From the NCBI GenBank assembly GCA_027482185.1, contig JAIXWF010000015.1, positions 372,001 through 436,000 of the forward strand: a stretch of 64,000 bases of DNA, written 5' to 3'. The notes under the pieces were generated by a model. That model was not told the origin of the DNA and did no database searches. It was given only the letters and a program-made list of their open reading frames with translations. This DNA is from Opitutaceae bacterium. Its GTDB lineage: Bacteria > Verrucomicrobiota > Verrucomicrobiia > Opitutales > Opitutaceae. The translations under genes and the position numbers were made by a program. Positions 1 through 7,705 of the stretch are shown one piece after another; the stretch's first letter is position 1, and each line of letters begins with the position of its first letter.

Positions 1-2
1 CG

Positions 3-659
3 GGCATCTTTTTCGAATTCCTGCCCGTCGCCGAACTCGAAGGGAAACGCCTCGACCATCTCGGCCCGCGCGCCGTGCCCCTCGCCGCCGTGAAAACCGG
101 CGTCGACTACGCCGTCGTGCTCACCACGCCCGCCGGCCTCGCGCGCACGTTGCTGGGCGACATCGTCCGCTTCACCTCGACGGAGCCGCCGCGTTTGATC
201 CGCATCGGCCGCACCACGCTGCGCCTCGATTACTTCGGGGAGCGTGTCTACGATCGCGAACTCGCCGAGGCCCTCGCCACCGTGTGCGCGCGGCGCGATT
301 GGAAACCGGTGAACTACCACGTTGCCCCGCTGCCCGGCGCCCCGAGCCTGACCGGCGAGAAACGCGGCCGCCACGAATGGTGGCTCGAGCTCAAGCCCGG
401 CACCGTGGCCACGCCGACCGGCCCGCAGATTGCCGTGCTGCTCGACGCCGAACTCGTCCGGCTCAACGAATCCTACGCCGCGCGCCGCAAGAGCGGCGTC
501 ATCGAGGCCCCGTACGTCCGCCTCGTCATGCCCGGCGTGATGGAGCACTGGCAGCGCTACCGCCAACAATGGGGCGGCCAGCACAAGATGCCCGCGTGCC
601 GCGGCGACCGCGCCATTGCCGACGAACTTGCGCAGATCACGAATTTCGCGCGCGATTGA
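3..659 (+). CDS. GH3-family acyl-adenylating protein, C-terminal part
   Basis: The reading frame is open from base 3, so the gene enters from the left edge and only about the last 218 residues are visible. The segment resembles the C-terminal half of GH3 (auxin-responsive promoter family) proteins: a GIFFEF start, then VVLTTPAGLARTLLGDIVRF, then GRTTLRLDYFGER. In this ANL-like superfamily these regions line the acyl-adenylate site and lead into the mobile C-terminal lobe. Bacterial members are thought to ligate acyl acids to amines; the substrate cannot be read here. A GTG at 75 is internal to the conserved block and is not the real start. Tandem hairpins follow about 130 bases downstream. 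Confidence 0.8.
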   Translation, partial: GIFFEFLPVAELEGKRLDHLGPRAVPLAAVKTGVDYAVVLTTPAGLARTLLGDIVRFTSTEPPRLIRIGRTTLRLDYFGERVYDRELAEALATVCARRDWKPVNYHVAPLPGAPSLTGEKRGRHEWWLELKPGTVATPTGPQIAVLLDAELVRLNESYAARRKSGVIEAPYVRLVMPGVMEHWQRYRQQWGGQHKMPACRGDRAIADELAQITNFARD

Positions 660-786
660 TGCGCTGCGTTCATCGCGCCGCCCACCGGAATGAGCGCGAT
701 TGGGGTTCGGCCGTTTTTCGGAAAACTTTTCGGTTCCAACGATTTTCCAAACACGGCTGGCACGCGTGCTGCTAAAACACATGCAT

Positions 787-891
787 CCTGCCCAAGCAGG
801 GTTTTGGGTAGCGTGAATCCGGCGGCAACGCCGGAAACAGAAAAAACTGGGGCCGGCGTTAAGGGGTTATCGCCGGCCCCTTCTGCTTTTT
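787..891 (+). terminator. tandem hairpins ending in a T-rich tract, downstream of the GH3 gene
   Basis: A small hairpin (CCTGC/GCAGG, 787-800) followed by GTTTTGGGTA precedes a 10-bp GC stem GGGGCCGGCG (849-858) / CGCCGGCCCC (871-880) and a T-rich tract. The loop of the large stem reads TTAAGGGGTTAT. The orientation suits termination of plus-strand transcripts from the GH3 gene, between convergent genes. The same two-hairpin layout with a related loop recurs in front of the DAHP synthase gene (10526-10605). The rest of 660-1036 holds no convincing gene. Confidence 0.6.
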
Positions 892-913
892 GGGAATCGG
901 ACGCCTCGCCGCC

Positions 914-937
914 GTAGCCCGGCGCTTCAGCCCGGGG
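914..937. repeat. REP-like palindrome (GTAGCCCGG...TTCAGCCCGGG family)
   Basis: A 24-base palindromic unit of the form GTAGCCCGGCGCTTCAGCCC. Close copies lie at 42375-42398 and 43377-43400, with a more diverged one at 22143-22166. All are intergenic. Confidence 0.6.
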
Positions 938-1036
938 CGGCCCGAAAACCAAACCCGCTCCGCGCTCTCGTCGCGGCGGCTGCCCACCAAAGGCCCGCCC
1001 CACGCGCCGCAACTCCGTCTCGCCGCCGCCGCGGCC

Positions 1037-1630
1037 TTACGATTTTTCCGCCAACACCGCCGCGATCTTCGCCTCGTACGTCGCCGTTTCCTCGGCGCCG
1101 ACCTTGCGGTCGCGGATCATGCCGTTGCGGTCGATCAGGAACGTCGTCGGGATCGCCTCGATCCCTCCGAAGGCCGCCACGACCGCTTCGTCGGCCATGA
1201 CGAGCGGATAATTGACGCCGTGCTTCGCCGCGAAGGCCTTCACGACCGCGGGACCGGCTTGGTCGAGCGAGGCCCCGACGATCACGAGGCCGTCGGCGCC
1301 GTACTTTTTCTGCAGCGCGATGTAGCCCGGAATTTCCTCGCGGCAAGGTCCGCACCACGTGGCCCAGAAATCGACGACGACGACCTTGCCCTTGTACTGC
1401 TCGAAACTGACTTCCTTGCCTTCGATGTCCTGAAGTTTCCACGCCGGCGCCTTGCCCACGACCGGCAGCGCCGCCTTCGCGGATTTCGAACCGCCCGCCG
1501 GTTTGTCGCCGGCCGGCTTCTCGCCCGCGGGCGCCGCCGGTTGGGACGTTTCCTTTTTGCCGCAGGCACTCAGCCCGAACAGGACGGCGGCGGACAACAA
1601 CAGCGGCACGATCGCGGAAGAAGTTTTCAT
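1037..1630 (-). CDS. TlpA/ResA-like thioredoxin-fold lipoprotein
   Basis: Predicted periplasmic thiol-disulfide oxidoreductase of 197 residues. The chosen start (ATG at 1630) gives a signal peptide ending in a lipobox-like LFGLSAC; an upstream extension would bury it. A Pro/Ala/Gly/Lys-rich spacer leads to a thioredoxin fold with the active site WCGPC near residue 92 and the cis-proline strand IPTTFLID. Proteins of this type act in cytochrome c maturation or as general periplasmic reductants, but no cytochrome-biogenesis partner is adjacent. It converges on the GH3 gene. Family assignment is firm; the substrate is unknown. Confidence 0.88.
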   Translation of the reverse strand: MKTSSAIVPLLLSAAVLFGLSACGKKETSQPAAPAGEKPAGDKPAGGSKSAKAALPVVGKAPAWKLQDIEGKEVSFEQYKGKVVVVDFWATWCGPCREEIPGYIALQKKYGADGLVIVGASLDQAGPAVVKAFAAKHGVNYPLVMADEAVVAAFGGIEAIPTTFLIDRNGMIRDRKVGAEETATYEAKIAAVLAEKS

Positions 1631-1717
1631 GGCAGGTAGGGGAATCTGGAAGATGGGAGCGCCCACCGCAAATTTTCTTCCCCGAATTCCCGCCGCGCCA
1701 CCGCGCACCCTCCGGCA

Positions 1718-1754
1718 GATCGGTCTCTCAACTCTCAGCTCTCAACGCTCAACT
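1718..1754. repeat. heptamer array (CTCAACT-type)
   Basis: After GATCGGTCT come units CTCAACT, CTCAGCT, CTCAACG, CTCAACT, an almost exact period of 7. The same half-array with the lead GATCGATCT recurs at 8905 and inside the 158-bp element at 11789-11946. Confidence 0.75.
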
Positions 1755-1772
1755 GCGGCTCGCCGCCGCCCC

Positions 1773-2672
1773 TCAGGCATCCCGCATCTCCGGCAGGTCG
1801 AGCCCGAGCGTTTCGATGAACTTCTTCATCGCCGGCGTGAGCACGCGGCCTTTGCGGTGCAGAATCGCCAGCGGCCGCGTGAATTCCTTCCCGGCAAACG
1901 GCAGCACGGCGAGCGTGCCCTGCTTCTGCTCCTGGGCGACCGTCGCCTGCGGCACGATCGCGATGCCGTGGTCGATCTCCACCGCGCGCTTCACCGTCTC
2001 GATGTTGTCGAACTCCATCACCGGCTCGATCTCCAGCTTGTGCTCGCGGAAAATCTGGTCGACGGCCTTGCGCGTCGGGATGTCGGGATCGAACCCGATG
2101 AACTTCTGCGCCGTCAGGTCCTTCACCTGGATGTCGACCGTCTTGGCCAGCGGGTGCTGCGGGTGCGTGATCAGCACGAGATGGTCGTTGCGGAACGGCA
2201 ACACCTCGATCTGCCGGTGCTTCACCGGGAATGCCACCAGCCCGAAGTCCACCGAGTTGTGCAGGATGTCCTCGTACACCAGATTGGAACGGCGGTACTC
2301 GACGCGCACGTTGACCGAAGGGAAATCGTGCAGGAACTTCTTGATGAACGGCGGCAGCTCGTGGAGCCCGATCGAGTAGATCGTCGAGATCCGGATCGTC
2401 CCGCTGATCACCTTCTTCATCTCCTGCAACTCGGAGAGCAGCTTCTCGTAGGTGTGCAGCATCTCCTTCGCCGCATCGTACACCCGCTGCCCCTCGCGCG
2501 TGAGCTGGAACTGCTTCTGGCTCCGGTCGATCAGCAAGGTCTTGAAGTGCCGCTCCATCGCCCGCGCCTGCTGGCTCACGGCCGACTGCGTGATGCCGTT
2601 GAGCTTGGCCGACTTCGAAAAACTCTTGGTTTCCACCAAATCCGCGAAGATTTTGAAATTCTCGATCTGCAT
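1773..2672 (-). CDS. LysR-family transcriptional regulator
   Basis: 299 residues, the normal LysR length. The N-terminal winged helix-turn-helix (residues about 1-60) shows the typical FADLVETKSFSKSAKLNGITQSAVSQQ pattern in pieces such as SFSKSAKLNGITQSAVSQQ. The remainder is a substrate-binding domain starting near residue 90 with GTIRISTIYSIG, resembling CysB/CysL-type members that sense small anions or metabolites. It is divergent from yggS with a short shared spacer that carries an inverted repeat, so autoregulation or control of the yggS operon is plausible. The inducer cannot be deduced. Confidence 0.93.
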   Translation of the reverse strand: MQIENFKIFADLVETKSFSKSAKLNGITQSAVSQQARAMERHFKTLLIDRSQKQFQLTREGQRVYDAAKEMLHTYEKLLSELQEMKKVISGTIRISTIYSIGLHELPPFIKKFLHDFPSVNVRVEYRRSNLVYEDILHNSVDFGLVAFPVKHRQIEVLPFRNDHLVLITHPQHPLAKTVDIQVKDLTAQKFIGFDPDIPTRKAVDQIFREHKLEIEPVMEFDNIETVKRAVEIDHGIAIVPQATVAQEQKQGTLAVLPFAGKEFTRPLAILHRKGRVLTPAMKKFIETLGLDLPEMRDA

Positions 2673-2683
2673 GATTAGCTGGT

Positions 2684-2708
2684 GTTGTTGGATACAGACT
2701 AGAACAAC
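2684..2708. promoter_or_regulatory. candidate LysR operator between lysR-type gene and yggS
   Basis: Inverted hexamers GTTGTT (2684-2689) and AACAAC (2703-2708) separated by 13 bases lie in the 89-base divergent spacer. LysR proteins usually bind such interrupted dyads next to their own gene. Binding is inferred from position only. Confidence 0.4.
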
Positions 2709-2761
2709 TCCTCAGCTCGTAAACCACTAAGTAGATTATCTAAAGGTCCGGTCTCCCGCCC

Positions 2762-3481
2762 ATGACGCTTACGTTCGAGGAATTTTCCCGCCGCGCCGAC
2801 GCTCTCCGCGCCCGCATCGCCGCCGCCTGCGCCGCCGTCGGCCGCGCCCCGGACGACGTCGAGTTGCTTGCGGTCACCAAGACGCACCCCGTCGCCGCCG
2901 CCGACTTCGCCGCCCGCTACGGTCTCCGCGGCGTCGGCGAAAACCGCGTCCAGGAAGCCGTCGAAAAACGCGCGCAAACCTCCGCCCCGCTGCGCTGGGA
3001 ACTCATCGGCCACCTCCAATCCAACAAGGCCCGCCTCGCCGCCCAGCATTTCGACCGCATCCAAAGCGTCGACAGCGAGAAACTGCTCCGCCACCTCGAC
3101 CGCGCGGCCGCCGAACTCGGCCGCAAGCTCCCCGTCCTCCTTCAGATCAACGCCGGCGACGATCCCGCGAAATTCGGCGCCGACCTCGCCGACGCCCCCC
3201 GCCTGCTCGACGCCGCCCTCGCCTGCGCGCACCTGCAGATCGACGGCTTCATGACCATCGCGCCCCTCGGCGCCGACGCCGCGGAAACCGCCGCCCACGC
3301 TGCGCGCACTTTCGCGAATCTCCGCACCCTGCGCGACGACCTCGCCGCCCGCACCGGCCGCCCGTTCCGCGAACTTTCGATGGGCATGACCGGCGACCTC
3401 GAAGCCGCCGTCGCCGCCGGCAGCACAATCGTCCGCGTCGGCACCGCGCTCTACGGCGAACGCCCGACCCAGGCCGCGTGA
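2762..3481 (+). CDS. yggS: YggS/PLPHP-type pyridoxal-phosphate homeostasis protein
   Basis: 239-residue fold-type III PLP-binding protein without known catalytic activity, involved in vitamin B6 and amino-acid balance. Recognised by LLAVTKTHP with the PLP lysine near residue 40, GENRVQEA, WELIGHLQSNKA and the C-terminal SMGMTGDLEAAVAAGSTIVR phosphate-binding signature. The GTG start of the next gene overlaps its stop codon by four bases (3478-3481), so the two are translationally coupled. First gene of a run yggS, SirB1-like, then aroE and prepilin peptidase, all on the plus strand. Confidence 0.95.
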   Translation: MTLTFEEFSRRADALRARIAAACAAVGRAPDDVELLAVTKTHPVAAADFAARYGLRGVGENRVQEAVEKRAQTSAPLRWELIGHLQSNKARLAAQHFDRIQSVDSEKLLRHLDRAAAELGRKLPVLLQINAGDDPAKFGADLADAPRLLDAALACAHLQIDGFMTIAPLGADAAETAAHAARTFANLRTLRDDLAARTGRPFRELSMGMTGDLEAAVAAGSTIVRVGTALYGERPTQAA

Positions 3482-4428
3482 GCGGCCGCGCGGTAAATTT
3501 CCGCGCCATCGCCGGTTTCCCGGTTGCGCCGCCGGGGAAAAGTTTTTCGCTTCGCCGCGTGGAAAACGATTTCCTCAGCGTCGCGGAGCGGGATGCCCTC
3601 CTCGGCCTGCTCGACGACCCGAGCCCCGCCGTCCGCCGCGCGCTCTGCGCCCGCTTCCGCGGACTCGGCCCCGTCGCCGCCGCCTTCCTCCAGGAAGTTT
3701 CGCGCGGCTCCCACCGCGTGCTCGCCCGCGAGGCCGCGCGCTTCCTCGACGAACTGAACTTCACCGACCCCGTCGGCGACTTCCGCACCTTCATCCGCTC
3801 GCTGCACTACGAGCTCGAATCCGGCGCCCTGCTCCTCGCCCGCACCGTCGCCCCGCAGCTCGACGCCGCCGCCTGCCGCCGCCAGCTCGACGCCATCGCC
3901 GAGCGCTGCCGCGAACTCATCGTCGAACCCTCCGGTACCCGCGAGAAATGCCGGATCATGAACCGCGTGCTGTTCCACGAATGGGGCTTCCACGGCAACA
4001 CCGAGCACTACACCGACCCGCGCAACAGTTTCCTCGACCAAGTCCTCGAACGCCGCACCGGCATCCCGCTCTCGCTCAGCGTCGTCTACCTGCTCGTCGC
4101 CGAACGCCTCGGCCTCGAACTCGAGCCCGTCGGCCTGCCCGGCCACTTCATCGTCGGCTGCTTCACGGACGATCTGCCCTTCTTCATCGATCCCTTCGAT
4201 CGCGGCGTGTTCCGCGACGCCGAGGAGGTCTTCGAATTGCTCCGCGCCAACCAACTCGTGCCGAAGACCTCGGATCTCGCGCCGACCCCGATCCGCGAAG
4301 TCCTCTGCCGCAGCTGCCGCAACCTCGTCAACCACTGCACCGCCGCCGGCGAAATGGAACGCGCCCGCCTCTTCGCCAGCTTCGTCGAGGAATTCGAAGT
4401 GACCTACCAGCGCCACGCCGAACCGTGA
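3478..4428 (+). CDS. SirB1-family transglutaminase-like/tetratricopeptide protein
   Basis: 316 residues starting with GTG inside the yggS stop. The central region, with MNRVLFHEWGFHGN, DPRNSFLDQVLERRTGIPLSLSVVY in pieces and VGLPGHFIVG, is the hallmark of the SirB1/UPF0162 family, whose core is a transglutaminase-like fold. The N-terminal 100 residues are helical and HEAT-like. Function in the family is poorly defined; it is often found with protein-release or methyltransferase genes, but not here. The last codons and the stop are part of an 18-bp perfect inverted repeat. Confidence 0.85.
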   Translation: MSGRAVNFRAIAGFPVAPPGKSFSLRRVENDFLSVAERDALLGLLDDPSPAVRRALCARFRGLGPVAAAFLQEVSRGSHRVLAREAARFLDELNFTDPVGDFRTFIRSLHYELESGALLLARTVAPQLDAAACRRQLDAIAERCRELIVEPSGTREKCRIMNRVLFHEWGFHGNTEHYTDPRNSFLDQVLERRTGIPLSLSVVYLLVAERLGLELEPVGLPGHFIVGCFTDDLPFFIDPFDRGVFRDAEEVFELLRANQLVPKTSDLAPTPIREVLCRSCRNLVNHCTAAGEMERARLFASFVEEFEVTYQRHAEP

Positions 4429-4460
4429 AGCGCCGCGCTGCGGCGCGGCGCTTCACGGTT
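4421..4460. repeat. 18-bp perfect hairpin spanning the stop of the SirB1-like gene
   Basis: AACCGTGAAGCGCCGCGC, a TGCG loop, then its exact complement GCGCGGCGCTTCACGGTT. The left arm contains the last sense codons and TGA. There is no T-run, so it is either a T-less bidirectional terminator or an inverted duplication of the gene end. A heptamer array starts at its right edge. Confidence 0.75.
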
Positions 4461-4645
4461 CGCAGTTCTGGGTTTTGCGTTCTGGGCTGCCGGCGGGGCG
4501 ACGGAGCGTTTGGAGTTTGGAGTTCGGGGTTCGGAGTTGTGAATCAGTCATTTGGCCGCGGAGAATCCACCTCCGCCTTCCGCCTTCAGCCGTTTCCTGC
4601 TTTTCCAATTTTCCGGTTTCCGGTCTCCGCATTCCGGTTTCTCTC
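4459..4645. repeat. inverted heptamer arrays filling the spacer before aroE
   Basis: Left, purine-rich units: GTTCGCA, GTTCTGG, GTTTTGC, GTTCTGG (4459-4488) and GTTTGGA, GTTTGGA, GTTCGGG, GTTCGGA (4509-4543). Right, pyrimidine-rich units: TTTTCCA, ATTTTCC, GGTTTCC, GGTCTCC, GCATTCC, GGTTTCT (4601-4645). The right array runs to within 15 bases of the aroE start. Confidence 0.75.
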
Positions 4646-4659
4646 TCATCCGCCTTCCC

Positions 4660-5577
4660 TTGTCCGCCGACCCCGTCCTCTCCCTCGCCGATCTCGCCGC
4701 CTGGTCCCGCCCCGGCACCTCGCTCGCCGTCTTCGGCCACCCGATCAAGCACTCGATCAGCCCGCCGATGCACAACGCGGCCCTCGCCGAGCTCGCCCGC
4801 GGCGACGCGCGGTTCGCGGATTGGAAATACTTCCGTTTCGAGATCCACCCCGACGATCTGCCCGAGGCCCTGCGCGTGCTGCACGCGAAGCGTTTCCGCG
4901 GCGTCAATCTCACCGTTCCCCACAAGATCATCGCCTTCGACCGTGTCGCCGCCGTCGATCCCGCCGCCCAACCCGTCGGCGCCATCAACACGCTCCTCTG
5001 GACCGAAGCCGGTTGGCGCGGGCACAACACCGACGGCTACGGCCTCGCCGCCGCCGTGCGCGAAAACCTCGGCCTCGATCTCGCCGGCCGCGCCATCGTG
5101 TTGCTCGGCGCCGGCGGCGCGGCCCGCGGCGCCGCCGTCGAATGCCTGCAGCGCGGTTGCTCGAGCCTTTGGATCGCCAACCGCACCGCCGCGAATCTCG
5201 AAAGCCTGCTCGCGATCCTCGGCCCCGTCGCCGGCCAAATCCCCGTGCGCGGCTTCGCGCCCGACGCCGTCCCCGCCGACCTCCCCGCCGGCGCCCTCGT
5301 CATCAACGCCACCAGCGCCGGCCTCAAGCCCACGGACCCGTTGCCCATCGCACTCGAGCGCCTGCCCGCGCCCGCGGCGGTGTTCGACATGATCTACAAT
5401 CCGCCCGTCACCGGCCTGCTTGCCGCCGCGCGGTCCCGCGGCCTGCCCGCGGCCAACGGCCTCGCGATGCTCGTGCATCAAGGCGCCAAGGCACTCGAGA
5501 TCTGGAGCGGCGTGCCCGCGCCCCGCACCGCCCCGACCATGGCGGTTGCCGCCGCCGCCGCGCTCGCCGCCCGCTGA
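4660..5577 (+). CDS. aroE: shikimate 5-dehydrogenase
   Basis: NADPH-dependent reduction of 3-dehydroshikimate to shikimate, cytoplasmic. 305 residues from a TTG start. The catalytic domain carries FGHPIKHSISPPMHN, NLTVPHK (the catalytic lysine) and NTDGYG. The nucleotide domain has GAGGAARGA. The C-terminal half ends with NGLAMLVHQGAKALEIW, as is usual for AroE. TTG at 4660 is preferred because the in-frame ATG at 4552 would add 36 residues translated almost entirely from the heptamer repeats. The pathway links to the DAHP synthase at 10737. Prepilin peptidase follows 64 bases downstream. Confidence 0.93.
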   Translation: MSADPVLSLADLAAWSRPGTSLAVFGHPIKHSISPPMHNAALAELARGDARFADWKYFRFEIHPDDLPEALRVLHAKRFRGVNLTVPHKIIAFDRVAAVDPAAQPVGAINTLLWTEAGWRGHNTDGYGLAAAVRENLGLDLAGRAIVLLGAGGAARGAAVECLQRGCSSLWIANRTAANLESLLAILGPVAGQIPVRGFAPDAVPADLPAGALVINATSAGLKPTDPLPIALERLPAPAAVFDMIYNPPVTGLLAAARSRGLPAANGLAMLVHQGAKALEIWSGVPAPRTAPTMAVAAAAALAAR

Positions 5578-5641
5578 TTCCGCCGCCGGCCCGGCCGTTT
5601 TCGTCGTGTCCTTTGGGCCGGGCGTGTTCTTATCGCCGCGC

Positions 5642-6553
5642 ATGGGTTTCAACTACGCCGAATTCTCTGCCGTCTTTCCGTGGTTCTTCCCGGTCACGGC
5701 GTTCGTCTTCGGCGCCTGCATCGGCAGTTTTCTCAACGTCGTCATCTACCGCCTGCCGAAAGAGGAATCGATCGTGCACCCCGGATCGCACTGCGGCTGC
5801 GGGCAACCCATCGCCTGGCGCGACAATCTTCCCCTGCTCTCCTGGCTGATCCTCCGCGGCAAAGCCCGCTGCTGCGGCCGGCCCTTCTCGATCCGCTATC
5901 CGTTCGTCGAACTGCTCACCGGGCTGCTGTTCCTCGCCAGCTGGCTGACGCAACCGCCCGCCGTCGCGCTCTGCGGCTGCTTCTTTCTCAGCTGCCTCGT
6001 CGCCGCCACGTTCATCGATCTCGACCACTTCATCATTCCCGATGTCTTCACCATCGGCCTCGGTTCGATCGGCGTCGTGCTGTCGTTCGCCGTGCCCGCG
6101 CTCCACGGCCACGACACCGGCTACTTCCTCGTCGACAGCGTCCGCGGCGCCACCGCCGGGCTCCAGGGCCTGCTGCTCGGCTCCGGCCTCGTCCTGTGGA
6201 TCGCGCTGATCGCCGAAGTCCTACTGCGCAAAGAAGCCATGGGCTTCGGCGACGTGAAGTTCGTCGGTGCCATCGGCGCCTTCTGCGGCTGGCAGGGCGC
6301 CGTGTTTGCGCTCTTCGGCGGCGCCGTCGTCGGCACCGTCTGGTTCGCCTGCTCGCTGCTCTGGGAAAAAGCCACCGGCCGCCGCGCCCCGGTCGCGCCG
6401 CCCTCCGAAACCACCGAGGGCGAAGCCGCCCCGCTCGCCTTCGGCGCGCATGTGCCCTTCGGCCCCATGCTCGCGATCGCCGGCGCCCTCTACTTTCTCT
6501 TCTTCCGCGCCCCCGCCCAAGCCTGGCTCGCCGACCTCACCGTGCTCTTCTGA
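5642..6553 (+). CDS. pilD: type IV prepilin peptidase/N-methyltransferase (PilD-like)
   Basis: Inner-membrane aspartic protease that removes prepilin leaders and methylates the new N-terminus. 303 residues with about eight membrane segments. The N-terminal cytoplasmic loop shows GACIGSFLNVVIYRLP, then CGCGQPI and a second cysteine pair RCCGRP, the zinc-type loop of bifunctional enzymes. The two catalytic aspartates are in IDLDH and in GFGDVK. Downstream of aroE, probably one transcript; no pilin genes are in the window. The stop codon is the first base triplet of a heptamer array. Confidence 0.93.
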   Translation: MGFNYAEFSAVFPWFFPVTAFVFGACIGSFLNVVIYRLPKEESIVHPGSHCGCGQPIAWRDNLPLLSWLILRGKARCCGRPFSIRYPFVELLTGLLFLASWLTQPPAVALCGCFFLSCLVAATFIDLDHFIIPDVFTIGLGSIGVVLSFAVPALHGHDTGYFLVDSVRGATAGLQGLLLGSGLVLWIALIAEVLLRKEAMGFGDVKFVGAIGAFCGWQGAVFALFGGAVVGTVWFACSLLWEKATGRRAPVAPPSETTEGEAAPLAFGAHVPFGPMLAIAGALYFLFFRAPAQAWLADLTVLF

Positions 6554-6670
6554 GCTGTGAGCAGTTGGATCAGAGTTGAGAGTTGAGCGTTGAGAGATCG
6601 ATCCGGGATGGGCTCCGCCCACGTGGAAACCGCTCCGGCTCTTTCACCTTTCAACCCTCACCTTTCAACT
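6551..6670. repeat. inverted heptamer arrays after pilD
   Basis: Purine side from the pilD stop: GAGCTGT, GAGCAGT, TGGATCA, GAGTTGA, GAGTTGA, GCGTTGA, GAGATCG. Pyrimidine side: CTTTCAC, CTTTCAA, CCCTCAC, CTTTCAA (6641-6668). The core between them is about 38 bases. The spacer could fold into one long imperfect stem. Confidence 0.7.
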
Positions 6671-6700
6671 CGCGCGGCGCGCGGCGACCGCCGCCGCGCG

Positions 6701-7705
6701 CTACAATCGCTCCGCGATGATCCGCCGCAGCAACGGCCGCACGACCCGCGCCAGATGCGCGTTGGCAAAGCCCACCCACGCCACCGGCGTCGTCGTGTCG
6801 AGCGGCACGCGCAGCGCCCCGCCCTCCGGCCGCTCCACGACGCAGCCCGCCTCCCGCGCGATCAGCGCCGTGCAGATGTCGTAGGGATGGCAGCAGAGCG
6901 ACGCCGCGGAGTATCCCAGTTTCGCATACGCCAGCGGCCGCAGGTCGCCGAGCATGCGGTCGTGGCCCACGACGAGCTCGAAGAGCTGGCCGCCCGTGCA
7001 GATGTACTGGTCGTCGAATACCTGCTGCCCGCCGTTCTTGCCCAGCAGGCCGAGCGCCTGCCACAGATCCTCCTCGAGCGCGCCGAGCAGCGCCTTGCCC
7101 TCGGGAAAAAACCGCGCGAACGACGCGAACCCCTGCCCGAACTCCCGCGCCTGCGAAGGCCGCGGCGTCCACCGCCGCCGCGTGCCGCGCGCCAAGTCCG
7201 CCGTCTCCGCCTTCACGCCCCCGCCGCGCACGGCGCTGAGCTGGTCCGCCCGGTCCTGTTTGCTCACCGGGATTTCCGTCATGGCCGCGACGACGATGTC
7301 GCCGAGATGCGTGCGCGGGCCGCGCTGCGGCGCCAGTCCCGCCAAAATGAACGCCGCCCGTTTGTCGTACATCAGCCCGCGCGTGCCGTCGATCGGGTCG
7401 AGGATGCACTTCCACTGCGTGCGCCGCACCGGCGTGCCGCGCGGAAACGTCGTCGTGCCGCCGTCCTCGAGTCCCTCCATCACGAGCTCCACCGGCCACG
7501 CCTTCGGCCAGTGCGCTTCGAACCATGCCAAAATCGCTTCCTCGCTCAGCCGGTCGACGTGGTAGATCGTGTCCGCGGCCGTCACGGCCGCGACCCGCGC
7601 GAACGATGCCGCCTCCCGCCGCCGCGCGGCCACGATCGTGTCGCGGATATGCGCCTGCAGCGCGCAAAGCAGGCGCCGGGCACGTTCGAGCATCGGTTGG
7701 TTCAT
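6701..7705 (-). CDS. inositol monophosphatase-family phosphatase
   Basis: 334 residues of the Mg-dependent FIG superfamily. The metal site motif DPIDGTRGLMYDKR is clear near residue 105, preceded by the acidic region VELVMEGLEDGG and followed by an aspartate motif near the C-terminus (CHPYDICTALIAREAGCVV) where the substrate-side aspartate sits. The start codon overlaps the stop of galK by four bases, so the two are co-translated. The substrate may be a sugar phosphate given that neighbour, but this is inference. Confidence 0.85.
   Translation of the reverse strand: MNQPMLERARRLLCALQAHIRDTIVAARRREAASFARVAAVTAADTIYHVDRLSEEAILAWFEAHWPKAWPVELVMEGLEDGGTTTFPRGTPVRRTQWKCILDPIDGTRGLMYDKRAAFILAGLAPQRGPRTHLGDIVVAAMTEIPVSKQDRADQLSAVRGGGVKAETADLARGTRRRWTPRPSQAREFGQGFASFARFFPEGKALLGALEEDLWQALGLLGKNGGQQVFDDQYICTGGQLFELVVGHDRMLGDLRPLAYAKLGYSAASLCCHPYDICTALIAREAGCVVERPEGGALRVPLDTTTPVAWVGFANAHLARVVRPLLRRIIAERL

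Noticed and set aside
811-838. GTGAATCCGG...CGCCGG as a possible cobalamin-type riboswitch core
   Set aside because: Only a few bases match the box, the required flanking helices are missing, and no gene lies downstream on that strand before the convergent one.
4552-4659. Longer aroE start at ATG 4552
   Set aside because: The extra 36 residues are encoded by the heptamer repeats and carry no AroE homology; TTG at 4660 begins the family sequence.
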